A stretch of 64,000 bases of DNA, from the NCBI GenBank assembly GCA_035578905.1, contig JAQJVL010000285.1, forward strand, positions 160,001 through 224,000, read 5' to 3'. Positions 13,201 through 24,250 of this stretch are shown in pieces. The DNA is from Stictocephala bisonia (Eukaryota; Arthropoda; Insecta; Hemiptera; Membracidae). The notes below the pieces were generated by a model that worked only from the letters and a program-made list of their open reading frames with translations, was not told the origin of the DNA and searched no databases. A program made the position numbers and the translations under genes. Position 1 is the stretch's first letter. Each line of letters starts with the position of its first letter.

Positions 13201-13714
13201 ACAAGAACAACAATTTTAAAAACCCATAAAAATGATCAGTTATACCAGCTCTACCTAGAACAGTTACAATTTAACATAATTGAAGTTTATGACGAGAGAA
13301 CTAGTACTGATAATACTGTAATTAATTTAAAATATACTTACAAAATTTGGGAAGCTTTTAGATTGTAAACTAAACACACAACATACTCATTTTAAAAATA
13401 TTTTACCGTCATGATAAAACACTACAATATTGACCTATTTTATGTGAATACAATATTATTTATTTGTTTTTTATGTTACAATATGGCTTTAAATTCAGTT
13501 ACCTCACGAGTAAATAGATAAATTACTAAGCGCAAAGAAAAACATCAATACCAACTAATAAAAATAAGGACAATTATATAAAACTGGAACCTTATTTTGC
13601 CTGAACATTTTTTGCATAGTATATGCATACTGTAAGAAAGTGACAAGAATATGATCATTTTTTTCCGCTGAAAAACCGGAAAAATCACAAAAATGAGGAA
13701 GACAGAAAAATAGG
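10210..13714. other. Long AT-rich stretch, no gene seen
   Basis: Strongly AT-rich with many A and T runs; no open frame above 80 codons and no domain. At 11940-12015 the text ACACAGACAGACACACATATG followed by A-rich sequence resembles conserved ends of insect transposon remains, but I could not define a unit. Confidence 0.5.
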
Positions 13715-13913
13715 TTGGTTATTGATAGTTTAGGTTTGGTTATGTTAAGTTTGGATTTGTAGGTTAACCTAACATAACCTAAACAAACCTAACTAAACCT
13801 CATATAACCTAACTAAACATAACATAACCTACCCAAAAACATAACCTAACTAAACCTAACATAACCTAACCAAACCTAACATAACCTAATTAAACCTAAC
13901 CTATCAATACCAA
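13715..13913. repeat. Palindromic array of degenerate CCTAA-like repeats
   Basis: TTGGTTATTGATAG at the left (13715) is mirrored by CTATCAATACCAA at the right (13901-13913). Between them the left strand reads TTAGGTTTGGTTATG, then switches to CCTAAC/CATAACCTAAC(T/C)AAA units to the end. The element is a foldback of TTAGG-related, mostly 10-11 bp, repeats, distinct from simple telomere DNA. Confidence 0.75.
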
Positions 13914-14002
13914 ACATAGCCCCAAACCGTAACCTTACTGAAACCGGCACATTTCCGGCGCTAACACGCATAATATTGGTTCGACTGAGAAAAACTTGCC
14001 AT

Positions 14003-14201
14003 CTTAGATCTTAGGCTTAAGCGGCCGGTGTCATAACTAGAATCTACAATTTCCGGTGCCAACCGCGTCAAGGTACTATCTACAATATTTACAAGAAACC
14101 ACTGAGGATGCCACATCACAGTATGGGCGAAACGTCTGGTTATCTTGTAAATATTGAAGATACCTTGACGCTGTTGTCACCGGAAAATGTAGATTCTAGT
14201 T
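14003..14201 (+). mobile_element. Short palindromic element flanked by 12-bp duplication, with internal hammerhead
   Basis: AAAACTTGCCAT occurs at 13991-14002 and again at about 14202-14213, exactly bracketing this segment, as a target-site duplication would. Inside, arms of about 67 bp (about 14034-14100 and 14140-14206) are inverted copies near 90% identical (AACTAGAATCTACA, TTTCCGGTG, GCGTCAAGGTA, CAATATTTACAAGA). The loop between them is a hammerhead ribozyme core. Non-autonomous, no coding capacity. It most resembles small hammerhead-bearing retroelements related to Penelope-like elements. Confidence 0.65.
14088..14156 (+). ncRNA. Hammerhead ribozyme motif with extended stem I
   Basis: Order on the plus strand: stem I left arm ending ACAAGAAACCA, conserved core CTGAGGA (14102-14108), stem II with GCC/GGC closing a loop, then GAAA followed by CGTC, and the stem I right arm TGGTTATCTTGT. 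Stem III is the self-complementary ACGT, so it has no loop, which is the minimal form described in Penelope-like elements and thought to act as a dimer. Predicted cleavage is after the C of CGTC. The core fits the CUGANGA/GAAA consensus. The stem II helix is short, so activity is uncertain. Confidence 0.65.
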
Positions 14202-14213
14202 AAAACTTGCCAT

Positions 14214-14902
14214 ATTCGTTTTTTAGTTACTATATCTTGTTTTTTAATTATGTATCTACCATGAAAAAAATTATCAGGAAAATCTACAAGACCCCTGTTC
14301 TATATAAATGCCAAAATAAGTAAGTTAATTTTTTAATATTCCAAAGCAAAACTAAAAAAATCACATTGTAATTTATAGTATGGTTAAATAAGGGCGTGTC
14401 ATCCTTTTTCTCGTTAATAACCATAATGTACCCTCTTGTAACAACACAACTTGCCTATGACAATCTTGATAACGTGTGGGGAAGGGGAGGGTTTTTGGTG
14501 GTTTTTGCATGTTCACGAGGGTGGAAGGACATAATCATTATTATCACTAATTATGGGCCAGGGAGAGCTAAAATGCTGCGTCAGCCGAATAAAGTCAGCA
14601 GGTGAGCATTTTACATAACAGGTTTAGACGAAATAATAGGGCTGTTGTTGGTTCGCCCCTGTGTTTTACGTGTTCTAAGATAAAGAGGTAAACATCAGAA
14701 ATACAAACAAGTTGGTACAACCTATTGATTTACCTATTAAAATCGTTAATACCATCCCTTTATTTCATTTTTACGATATTCGACCCTTTAAAACCATTAA
14801 CAATTAACTAGTACAGATAAAAAAACCCTAAATTTAGGACAAAATGTGACAAATTTTGATAATATCCAAATAATTATACATATTTCCAAAAATATATACA
14901 TA
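14214..14902. other. AT-rich DNA, no gene seen
   Basis: No domain-bearing frame. The 69-codon frame at 14396-14605 has no recognised family and sits in ordinary AT-rich sequence. Confidence 0.4.
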
Positions 14903-15356
14903 CAGGGTGGAAAAGAAATATGGAAACGCTTTCATAACAACGTTATTTTTTCCATAGATTATTTGATAAACTTAATCCATAAAGTATAATTTATTATCAG
15001 AATAATTTACTTGAAACCGTTAAATAGCGGAGAAATAATATTGTTAAAATTAGTTACTTTGAAATTGAAATGACCACTACTATGGAATGGATAAACCTTT
15101 CAGAGTCCTGTTTGGGCAATAAATTTCTCTTGAATAGACCTTTCATTTGATACCAAACTCGCCCTACGGTACCAAAATCTGCTTACGATGCAGATTTTTG
15201 CTCAACTCCACGTGGACTGTCTCCCTGAAAAGATGAAATGTCGATAGTGGCGTCAAAAAGTGTGTTATTTGTAACCATGACGATGTACAAGATTTCAATT
15301 TTACAAGTGAAGTCATACAAAAGTTGTGAAAGCGTTTCCATATCTTTTTGCACGGG
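14903..15356. mobile_element. MITE with mariner-like ends, TA target duplication
   Basis: Left end CAGGGTGG...ATATGGAAACGCTTTC and right end (reverse complement CCCGTGC...ATATGGAAACGCTTTC) form terminal inverted repeats of about 36 bp. Both are bordered by TA dinucleotides (14901-14902 and 15357-15358). At 454 bp with no transposase, this is a non-autonomous element of Tc1/mariner type. The ACAGGGTG start is shared by other candidate ends near 55493 and 57447. Confidence 0.8.
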
Positions 15357-15448
15357 TATATATTTATTCCAAAAGAGCCCCAACTATGAATTTATATTTC
15401 AAATAACCTTTGAATATTTGCCTTGTTTTCAAGTAAACTTTAGAGTTA

Positions 15449-15882
15449 TAATTAAGGGTTGCAAAGGTTGTCGGCCATGTTGGTTTTAAACCAATAAAAA
15501 CAATGTTATTTGCGAATCCATTTGTTGTTGTTATTAATTGACCTGAAATTGTGTAAAAGGTGTCTTTTTTAACGCATTATATTGCGCATTGGGGTTGCTT
15601 TTAATATTTTGAATACATACGCCTAGTTTTGAAAAATAGGTGAAAATAGAAACTTCAAACTCTAAATTCTTATAATTTTTCTACAAAACTAATTAGTAAT
15701 TTTAATGTAATTGCGACGCGCAAACTCATTCTTGATCAATTGCAATTTGTTTGGGGGAAAAACACGTTTAAAAACAACAGTTTAATATGGATACGCGTGA
15801 ACGTATGTCCGGTTCGAACATAACATTGTTGTTATAGGATTACAACCAACATGGCCGACAGCCTCTGCAGACTCTTAACTTG
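15449..15882. mobile_element. MITE family E, complete copy
   Basis: Terminal inverted repeats of about 67 bp: left reads GTTGTCGGCCATGTTGGTTT and continues to ACAATGTTATTTGCG. The right, reverse-complemented, reads GCTGTCGGCCATGTTGGTTG and continues to ACAATGTTATG. Total about 430 bp, AT-rich interior, no coding capacity. Single ends of the same family occur at 39453-39513 and 58266-58370. Confidence 0.8.
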
Positions 15883-16716
15883 AATATATGTTGTAAATCT
15901 CATAGTATTGATGTTACGTATTATTTCTGAATAAAAGCATTCTTATCTTATTTTAAATAGTGCTTCAATAAAATACAAAACTACGGTTACACTTTGTTAT
16001 TTATATACATTATAAAAGACAAATCTTTGTGTAGTCAAAATCAATCAAAGTGTATGCACATTAAAACTACCTTTTTTATTTCTAAAACATATAATTTAAA
16101 TCGAAGATTAAAAAGAGTAATATAATTTATTTTATACAAAAATAGAATTCACATCCAATGTTTAATTTTGAGTCTCAAAATATCAGCTGTTTTTGTGGTC
16201 CATCTTGGAGCGCTAGTGTAGTACCATGTAAGTGTAATGCAGTTTAAAATAGCTGTGGTGGCATAGCTCACTAACTAACCTAATTACAGGCTCAAATACT
16301 CCTGTTATCCTCAATATAATAATCAAGAGTAACATCCTCTACAAAAGTGGTCAGAATATAAAGCATCGATTTTTCGGATCTTTCCCGTTAAACGTACATT
16401 TATAAAGGTTTGGAGTCAATTTCATTGGGTTTCAGAGATAAATATATAACAAATTTAAAATAAAAAAGTACATCATAAGTTTACCTTATGAAGAAGTGTA
16501 AAGGTACGATCACACTGCACTAAAAAAAATCTAAAAAGTGCTGGTTAGAATTGTTTCTATAGTATAACATGAAGCCTAACATAGTATAAAACTCGCATAG
16601 GGACTTGCAAGTTTGTAAATTTTTGTTGAAGGAAAATCACAACCAGTAAGTTCTGTGACGGTTGGTTGTGCCGTGCAGGTATTGTGTACCCCCCATTTCA
16701 ATACCAATACCCATTC
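15883..16716. other. AT-rich DNA, no gene seen
   Basis: AT-rich, with numerous stop codons in all frames. Nothing recognised. Confidence 0.4.
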
Positions 16717-16884
16717 AATACCACTGTACGTATATGGGTAGGTTGGTGGGTCAGTGCCACCGTACGTGTTTGGGTGGGCGGGTGGGTTAATACCTCAGAA
16801 CGTGTATGTGTAGGTGGGTGGGTCAATACCACCGAACCTGAAACACACCACTGAATGTGTATGGATGGGCGAGTGGGTCAACAC
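16717..16884. repeat. G-rich ~40-bp minisatellite, locus 2
   Basis: Four imperfect units of CCACTGTACGTGTATGGGTG / GGCGGGTGGGTCAATA. The GGGTAGG/GGCGGGTGGG runs could form G-quadruplexes. The 62-codon open frame here (repeating VGGWVNTT) is a by-product of the repeat. Confidence 0.85.
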
Positions 16885-18002
16885 CAACAACATTACCTTT
16901 TCCATTTTGGACGTGACAAGAGAAGTGAAGTTTTTTTTCGGCAACACGATCACCAGTAAATGGTTCACTCCAAACGTTACATTTACTTAAAATGTTACAA
17001 GTTGTAGCAAGTGGTTTTTTTTAACGTCACAAATAACACAGTTTTCATAAGAAACCTTGTGATAAGACCTACAAGATTCGTATCATTAAAAATACTTTAT
17101 GTATCGTAAGAATATTGAACATATATATATATTTAAAATGTCAAATCAATAGTAAAATAAAACTGTGTTTTCTGGGAACTATCCATTCCATTACTAGAAA
17201 ATCACCATTTGCTTTTAGCTTTTTTCTTCCTTTCAACACAAATGTCAATTTGTCTAGGTTATTTTATGTCCAATTCTAACTTTTTTTACAGTGATAGAAT
17301 GGAAATAAAATTCTCTAAAAAACATGCTTAGTTAATTTTTTCCGTTTTTCGCAATTCCCGTTTAAAATTTTCAAATGACCGACAATTTTAAATTGTATCA
17401 AGTTGATTTTTGTTTCCTATGAATTAACATTCATGCGTAGTTTCATAAAGATCGGATGAGCCAAATCGGAGATAACATTCTTTTTTTAAAAACAAAATGG
17501 CGAATGTCTGGTAAACGAAGCGTTTTTGGCAAAAAAAGTATTCGTGATTTTCTCATTATTTTGACCTATATAACCTTTCCCGAAGTTTTCCACTTAACTT
17601 TCGAGACACAGTGCTTTCTTCTTCTAATATTCAAATTTAAATCATTCTTTCTACAAAATTAAAGTATTTAGTGCTTTCTTGTGCTCTACGATCTATTTAC
17701 TTAATTGTACGTATTACTATTATTAGAGTTATAGGACTTATTTTGCGCTAGGATAAAAATATAGGTCCCCCAAAAGCACTTTGAGTTGAGGTCATCTTTA
17801 CACTAGAGTAGATCAATAAAAAATGTATATGAAACATGAATTAAAATTTTAATGATACTAAAGCATAAGCAGAGTAAGTTAACACAAAAAAGAACAAACT
17901 TTTGTATATTTAAATCTTAACATTAAAAACACATAATTACACTGTACGTTTCAAATAAAAAATAAAAAATGAAACATTTTAATTTTATTAAGAAGACAGA
18001 TG
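16885..18002. other. AT-rich DNA, no gene seen
   Basis: AT-rich; one 68-codon plus-strand frame at 17456-17662 has no recognisable motif and AT-driven composition. Confidence 0.4.
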
Positions 18003-18300
18003 TATTAGATACTTGGTTCCCAGCCCCATTCAAGTTGCCCGACAATGGTCAAATGGGTGGTTTATGATCCGATGCAGAACGTTGTATAATGTCTGCCGTG
18101 AATCTGTAACACAGGGACCCACAACTAAGAGTCATAGGGCGGTTATAAATCAGCATGAGTTATCCCGAGGAGTGGGCCATATATATCCCGCGAGGACAGG
18201 GCCACGGCTGCTGTGTCGGCGCCTACGACCGGCTTGTAGCTCTCTCACTGTCAACATCCATGTTGTCATAGTTGTGACAGCTGGACTTGTCTGAAAATCA
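18003..18300. other. GC-rich block, candidate regulatory element or unrecognised exon
   Basis: A sharply bounded GC-rich block in AT-rich DNA with an open frame of 93 codons (18013-18294). The predicted peptide (starts MVPSPIQVARQW) matches no family I know and has no clear splice context. A TGACAGCTG core lies at 18275-18283. I favour a conserved non-coding element over a gene. Confidence 0.2.
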
Positions 18301-18427
18301 TAAGAAGGGTTCAATTTTAATTTTGGAAAGTATGATCATTATTATTACTGAAACATTTTAACCAAATAATTGGTTCATATCGTTAAATTGGCTATGATTT
18401 CTAACTCTTTTCGAGTGTTCTTAAAAC

Positions 18428-18480
18428 TAACACAACGTTTCGCAAGGTATGAAACTCCTGTCGTCTTCAGGTGCTTCTCA
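18428..18480 (-). ncRNA. Hammerhead-like motif, degenerate
   Basis: On the minus strand: stem I CAC, core CTGAAGA (18464-18470), a stem II region with AGG/CCT pairing, then GCGAAACGTT followed by GTG, which pairs with CAC. The CUGANGA/GAAA core and the self-complementary ACGT stem III are present, but stem I and stem II are short and imperfect. No retroelement ORF is next to it. Probably a decayed Penelope-type hammerhead. Confidence 0.45.
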
Positions 18481-19764
18481 CCACCTTAAGCTATTTATAT
18501 AGAAATGATATATAAAATGTCGATGTGAAAATTTTCGGGTGAAAGCCAAAATGTACGTTGTGAACTTTTTCAACGTTTCATTCAAATAAGATTACAAAAT
18601 TAAGTGAGAAATACTACTTCAATAAATAAAAACTTATCTGAGAGTAAACCATCTGTTTGGATACCTATTAGGTAGGTTTGGCGTTTAAATATACAATTTT
18701 TAACTTCCTATGAATTTCATTACCTTCTTTTATATACAAGGTTTTACAATTTCCATATATTCAAGGAAAACCCAAAAAACGAAATTGCAATATTTCTTGA
18801 TGTAGTAAGTGGATAATTGGATAGTTAATTTTTTTTATAGAATCAGTTTTATAAACTATCTAACAATATGTTTACTCTAGTGAAATATTTTTTGATAAAA
18901 ATGGCTAATGCTTTTTGTATGTGTGTGTATTTTTTGTTAGTTGCACGCATAATAACCTCACAAAACTATGAGGATTTCTTATAATTTTTACTAAAAATAA
19001 CTTGTATACAGTAAATATAAAAAATCTTCAATATGAATTAATCCCAATTAAATCTTTCATGTTTTTGAAATCTCGGAGTAATTTCAATCCATCAAGGTTT
19101 AGTAAAACAGTTAAAAGTAGATATTAAGGTTTATAGACTACCTCACTTATCAAGCTAAAAACTTCAAGAAAAATACAGTAACGAAGAAAGGACTATACGT
19201 AAACAAAATGTTATAAGATAGTTGTTGATACTGCATTTTGGACAATTCTTAAGGTTGTTCAAATAACATTAAACAATCAAAATCCACACAGTTTTGGGGC
19301 AGTAACCAAGAAAGGCTTACGATAAGCTTTATAGACATAATATAGTAAATAACAATATAAATATATATTTTGTTCTCTCTGCCTTCTGATAAGTTGTATA
19401 AACTAGATGGTGTAAAATGATTTTATGTAGTATTTTAACCCTTTAAGCCATTTGTTCAGGAGAAGAAATATAAATCGCTGATTTGAATTACATTAGTGGC
19501 TTTTGTTAGATGTATAAAACGGTTACTAACATCTATTTTGTTTCTAAGTAGGAGAAATGTTGGTATAACAACACAGTTGTCAAGAATAGTTTGCTCCCAG
19601 GTGATATTGTCTTGGCTTCTATTGTACTTATTTGATTAAGAGAAAAATGGACATTGCTTTCAACACATTATCTTTACTTGAAACCAGATTATGAAAGCAC
19701 CCATTTCTAAATAAATGCTTCGATAATAAATATCACGAAAAATAAATCAAAAATGTTCAATTCA
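18481..19764. other. AT-rich DNA, no gene seen
   Basis: No frames with domains, no defined repeats. Confidence 0.4.
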
Positions 19765-19990
19765 TTTAATACTGACATTTCTTCCCACTATCATAGATGT
19801 AACTCTATGTATCTTCTTACCACTCTTTAAAGTAATTCAATACTGATTTATTTCCCCCCCATCATAGATAGTAACTCTTTACTCTTCTTACCACTCTCCA
19901 AAGTCATTCAATACTGATATCTCTTTTTTCTATAGACAGTCCCTTATTTCTCTATATATTTATTACCATTCTTTAAAGTTATTCAACATA
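19765..19990. repeat. Tandem repeat, 71-bp unit
   Basis: Three units plus a partial: AATACTGA recurs at 19768, 19839 and 19910, each followed by CATAGAT...AACTCT...CTTCTTACCACTCT and AAAGT(A/C)ATTCA. The last unit is diverged. Confidence 0.8.
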
Positions 19991-20309
19991 AATTTCTCTT
20001 CTATAGAGGATCGAATTTGGCATAGAATGCATAAGTATTTTACTTTGAAATAAGTGAACATATTTTGTATACGCGAACAAAAAACACGATTTTTCATAGC
20101 ATGAAAAGATTTTATAAAAGTCTTGAAATGAAATACAATTCATACCTATTCATATTATTATTTGATGACTTTGAACTGTATAAATCCAGCTAGAAAATGT
20201 TATTTTGAAAACAAATTATGTTTCAAATCACAAAAACAATGAAAATTATATCTTTTATAAAGGTAAAAACGGAATATGTATTACGAAGCAATTTTTCGAA
20301 TAAGAACAA

Positions 20310-20570
20310 TTTTAGCGAGCGAAGCTGCCTGTGATGTGACATTTCAGCTGCGCACTTGTGTTCTGTGTTCGTTTTTTGCTTGGCATTTGTTTATTATTGC
20401 AGATGCCGACATAAATTTTTATGATATTTAAAGACCGTTAAATTCTGTATCGAATTGTACTAATGTTATTACGCTACGTTGATAAACAAAAATGTAGCAA
20501 CGCTTCAAATTAATCGGCGTGTGACACGTCGATTGCGCGGATCTAGGGCCAGAATCTTTTACAAACGTAC
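20310..20570. other. Moderately GC-rich unique block, candidate regulatory element
   Basis: Higher-complexity sequence with CAGCTGCGC, ATAAATTTTTATG and GTGTGACACGTCG. No open frame of note. Regulatory status is a guess from composition. Confidence 0.2.
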
Positions 20571-20739
20571 AGATTCTTAACAAGGACTGTTTAGAATATT
20601 CTTTCCACCAAAAAACCAGTCACTTGTTTACAATATTTGCTTGGATAACGTTACAAACCAATTGACTTCTGACCAAATAACGTTCATTGTACCCAAAGTG
20701 GGGTCGTTTTCACTTCACCACTGAGTTGTTCACAAATTC

Positions 20740-21140
20740 CACGCAATTTGCGATATCCCATGACACCAGATATCCCTGTCACTTGCTTTCACACTTGGCC
20801 TCTTCACCGGGCAGTATTTCCATCATCCAGTGAACAGTCAATCGGCGCGGTACAAGGGAACAGTTCACGCTCTAATTTGGTTCAAAGCGGTAGGCGACCT
20901 AGGCTTTGTGAACACTATTGTGACCGGCGGGCTGGCGAGCGATATACGGCGCATTAGCGTCTCTCCGCCACCCACGACCCACGCTGTCACAACACTATTC
21001 TCTCCGCTGGCAGTTTTATGGCCATGACCAGGACTTTTACCACCCTTTATCTCCATCAGCCCCCCGTCGTCCAGTCTGTGTGGTTTGGTCCCACCTTGAC
21101 CCACCATCACTCACCCAAGTACCATTAGCTGGAGGGGACA
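20740..21140. other. GC-rich unique block, candidate regulatory element
   Basis: About 400 bp of GC-rich sequence carrying three overlapping open frames of 65-81 codons on both strands (20748-20957, 20830-21027, 20865-21110). None has a recognisable domain, and several simultaneous open frames are expected from low stop density in GC-rich DNA. It contains CAGTTTTATGGCCATGACC (about 21010), a TTTATGGCC core seen in caudal/posterior-Hox type sites. Confidence 0.25.
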
Positions 21141-21804
21141 CTTTGGAGTTAAAGTTGAAGAATTCTGGTGAACTAAGAATGATTAAACAATCCGTTTACT
21201 CAATATATCAGACCAATGAGCCAGACAGTTTCAGAATGTCTGTACAGTCTACTTCTGATTTTACTAGCACGTTTGCTTTAGCCGTTGAAAGCGTACAAAT
21301 AATATTCCAAGAGCAGCGTTATTCTGAACAAAAGTAGTTAATGATATTTACAACAAGTTTAAGCTATGATTAATGTCATGTCTTCAGGTATAATAGACAG
21401 TTTTTTCTTTTTCACTTTTAATGTAAGGCAATTTTGCGTACATTGAAATGTAAAAGCATTATTTGGAACTTGAGTTTTCAGTATTTTACGTTTAAAAAAG
21501 ATAAGAAACTAACTGACAAGAGCGTTTTGATTTTTTTTTCAAATGACAAACTTCAGAGATTATAACAGCTGTTTCTTTATTGTTTTTGCTTTCACCCATT
21601 CTTGATACTATCGTAATTTTAAATATAAATGAAAACAAATTACTCAATAATTTTAGTTTTGTTTAAACAATGTTTACGATAAGATGGCTGCTGCATATTT
21701 GGAATAAGAGACTACAATTTAAAATTTTAAACCGCGGAAATTCTCTTGGATCCTAGCCATAACCTCAATATTATTAATAGAAAATTAATTTCTAATTTAT
21801 ACAG

Positions 21805-22075
21805 TTATACTTAAACCAGTTTGGATTTATGGCATTGAGGTCTGGGGAACAACGTCAACTTCCAATATTCAAAATATTTAAAGGTTCTAATCTAAAATCC
21901 TGATTTATTCTAGACGCACCTCGTTATGTCTAGAATAAATCAAAACATTCACGAAGACACTAAAATTCCATATCTAAAAGATGTAATGATATATGTAAAG
22001 AGACACAGAAACACTGTGTCTCTTTACAATGTAAAGATGTAAAGAGACACAGTGTTCTCCATTTAAAATACATAT
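21805..22075 (+). pseudogene. Jockey-like RT C-terminal relic with two hairpins
   Basis: The plus strand reads LKPVWIYGIEVWGTTSTSNI (from about 21810), then SKIL, then after a small gap RYV...IHEDTKIPYLKDVMIYVKRH (about 21945-22010). This is the conserved C-terminal segment that follows the palm in Jockey-type reverse transcriptases. It is interrupted by two perfect hairpins, TGATTTATTCTAGAC with its inverse (about 21899-21941) and GTAAAGAGACACAG with its inverse (about 21994-22026), and by stops. It belongs to a different non-LTR family from the relics at 4925 and 35790. Confidence 0.75.
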
Positions 22076-22469
22076 TTAGATAATTATTTGTAATTCTTTC
22101 TTTTTTTAGAATAGTTTAAGTCAAGACAACCAACGGTTTGTTTCTGACAATTGCCCTTGTGAGATTTACTTGTTATTAAAATTATATGAACAGATTGTAA
22201 CTATAAATATTGAGGTCAGAAGATTACTGTTACTTTTTTGTCTAGTTTCCCATAAGTGTTCTGTTCCACTGATGATAACTTAAAATGAAGTGAAAGTTGA
22301 TGATGATGACCATTTTGTATTTAAATTTATATTTCATTTAAATATTTTATTGCTCATACAAAACACTAAGTAATACAGTAGGTAGGTATTAGGTACATTT
22401 GTATGTTAAAAACTTATGTTACATTCAAAGGATTATTATTGGTACAGATTTACACGTTGTCCCTCATTA

Positions 22470-22815
22470 CATTCTTACATAGACGCCGACACAACGCTGC
22501 GTGTATCATAGGGCGAATATGAATGATGATGTGAATTTAGGATGAGTGTAATCAGATTACTAACTCAGTTCAGCTGATCCTCAGCTGGAATCTGGACCAC
22601 GTAATGTTGGTCTGATTTTCAGCTAACTGACATGTCTTACACTCAGTTCTCTTCCCTTCACAACATCTGAACCTTGACTACCACCCAACGTGGACACCCT
22701 AGACTACTCTAGTAAAGTCCACGGTGATGGCAACCATTGAGTGGATGCCGTGTCAGTATTAAGAGGACCGAGCATGGAACATATCGTCTACAATCTTCAC
22801 AACACTTGAGGGACA
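22470..22815 (-). mobile_element. SINE-like family C, copy 1
   Basis: Collinear with 24251-24632 on the other strand and with 61680-62110: GACGCCGACACAACG, CAGCTGATCCTCAGC, GGTCTGATTTTCAGCTAACTGAC, CTACCACCCAACGTGGACACC, GTCAGTATTAAGAGGACCGA. Here the region around the B-box-like GGTTCGAATTCC is partly lost (GGACCACGTAATG remains). Confidence 0.75.
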
Positions 22816-24250
22816 CTTAGACAATACAATAAATAAACATATTATAAAAATGTCATCACCCATAATTTCACAATTAAAAACTGTACAACAATTTTTACAA
22901 ATTGGTACAACAAACCAAAAATTATTTTAAACATTAACACTTTTGAGTCTTTTAAGAACTAAAAAGATATGACTGCTCTAGCAGCATAGATGAATTTCCG
23001 CCAAGGGAAGCTTGGGAAGGGGGAACTAGTAGGTTGTATATGGGTTTTTCATTTGTAATTTTTTTTTAATAAATTACATACTGGTGTTTATTTTGTAATA
23101 ATTTAGTTATTATTATTGTTGTATATGTGTTATTAATTAATTTGATCTATATATTACGAAGTAGAATTACCCTATAGCACATAAGGTGCATAAAGCACTT
23201 TGTGTGAGTTTACGAAACCTTCTAGTAGTCAATGTATCTAAGAATTTTTAATGAATATTCAATAAATATTATGAATCTAAAACAAGGAACACATACAATT
23301 ATTATATTTCGTAAGTTATGATTTTAGAATGTCTTTAATTCATCCCAATTCACAATATTTTGAATCATTTCACATCTTTGATTTAAGCAACATTTAGGAA
23401 CATAATGTTGATAAAGTTTGATTACTAATTTAATAAAATAATAAATTATAGCAGTTGATGAATCCACATAAAGCTTCTACAATTGTCGATATTGGGCAGT
23501 TAAACTATTTATAATTCATTTGAAATTAAATTGCGAGACCATTTTACCGTGAAAACAATATTGACGATATAATTACACTTAATTATGAGCCACTCTGCCA
23601 ACTGGTGTCTGATTGGTTATTATGCAGATAGAAATCCCTGAACACGTTCCATAAAATACAAATGTTTCAAATTGCTGCATATATGTATAATTTAACGTAA
23701 GTGACTTGCTCATTTGTATTTTATTAGTGATAAAATCGCGTGGTCTATTACCAATAACAGATAGAGACGTGATTTACAATATATTACTAATGTAATTACG
23801 TTATGATTGCTGCTAATTGTTAACTAATATCGTTCTCTAAAGGATCAAATTTGTTTTTGTTAACACTTGTATATTTATTAAGTAAAATCACTTGTAGTTG
23901 ATGAAAAATTAGCTTTACAAAACCTTGTTTAGTTGTCAAATAACTTTCCATAGATCGTTATTTATTGGTACATTATTTATTATTGTTTGTAATGATGGTA
24001 CACAAATGTTATATACATTTATGTTTTGTACTCTAATGCATAAGTTTTACTAAATTATGGTTGTTCTATTTATACAAAATAAAACTAATAATGTAGGTAA
24101 ATCTGTATGATAAACAGGGGCAGTTGTTTTTGTAGGTAAGTGAATTGTCATGTAGCTAAAGGTAATCATCAATCCCTCCGGTCTGAGGATGGTAAAGTTA
24201 GTTTACCGACATCGATCCCCTTATGTACCTTCTTTAATATAAATTAACAC
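22816..24250. other. AT-rich DNA, no gene seen
   Basis: AT-rich with no domain-bearing frame. Near the end, 24183-24222 reads CTGAGGATGGTAAAG...TTTACCGACATC, a hammerhead-like 5' core and a good stem II but with GACA in place of GAAA. Confidence 0.4.
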
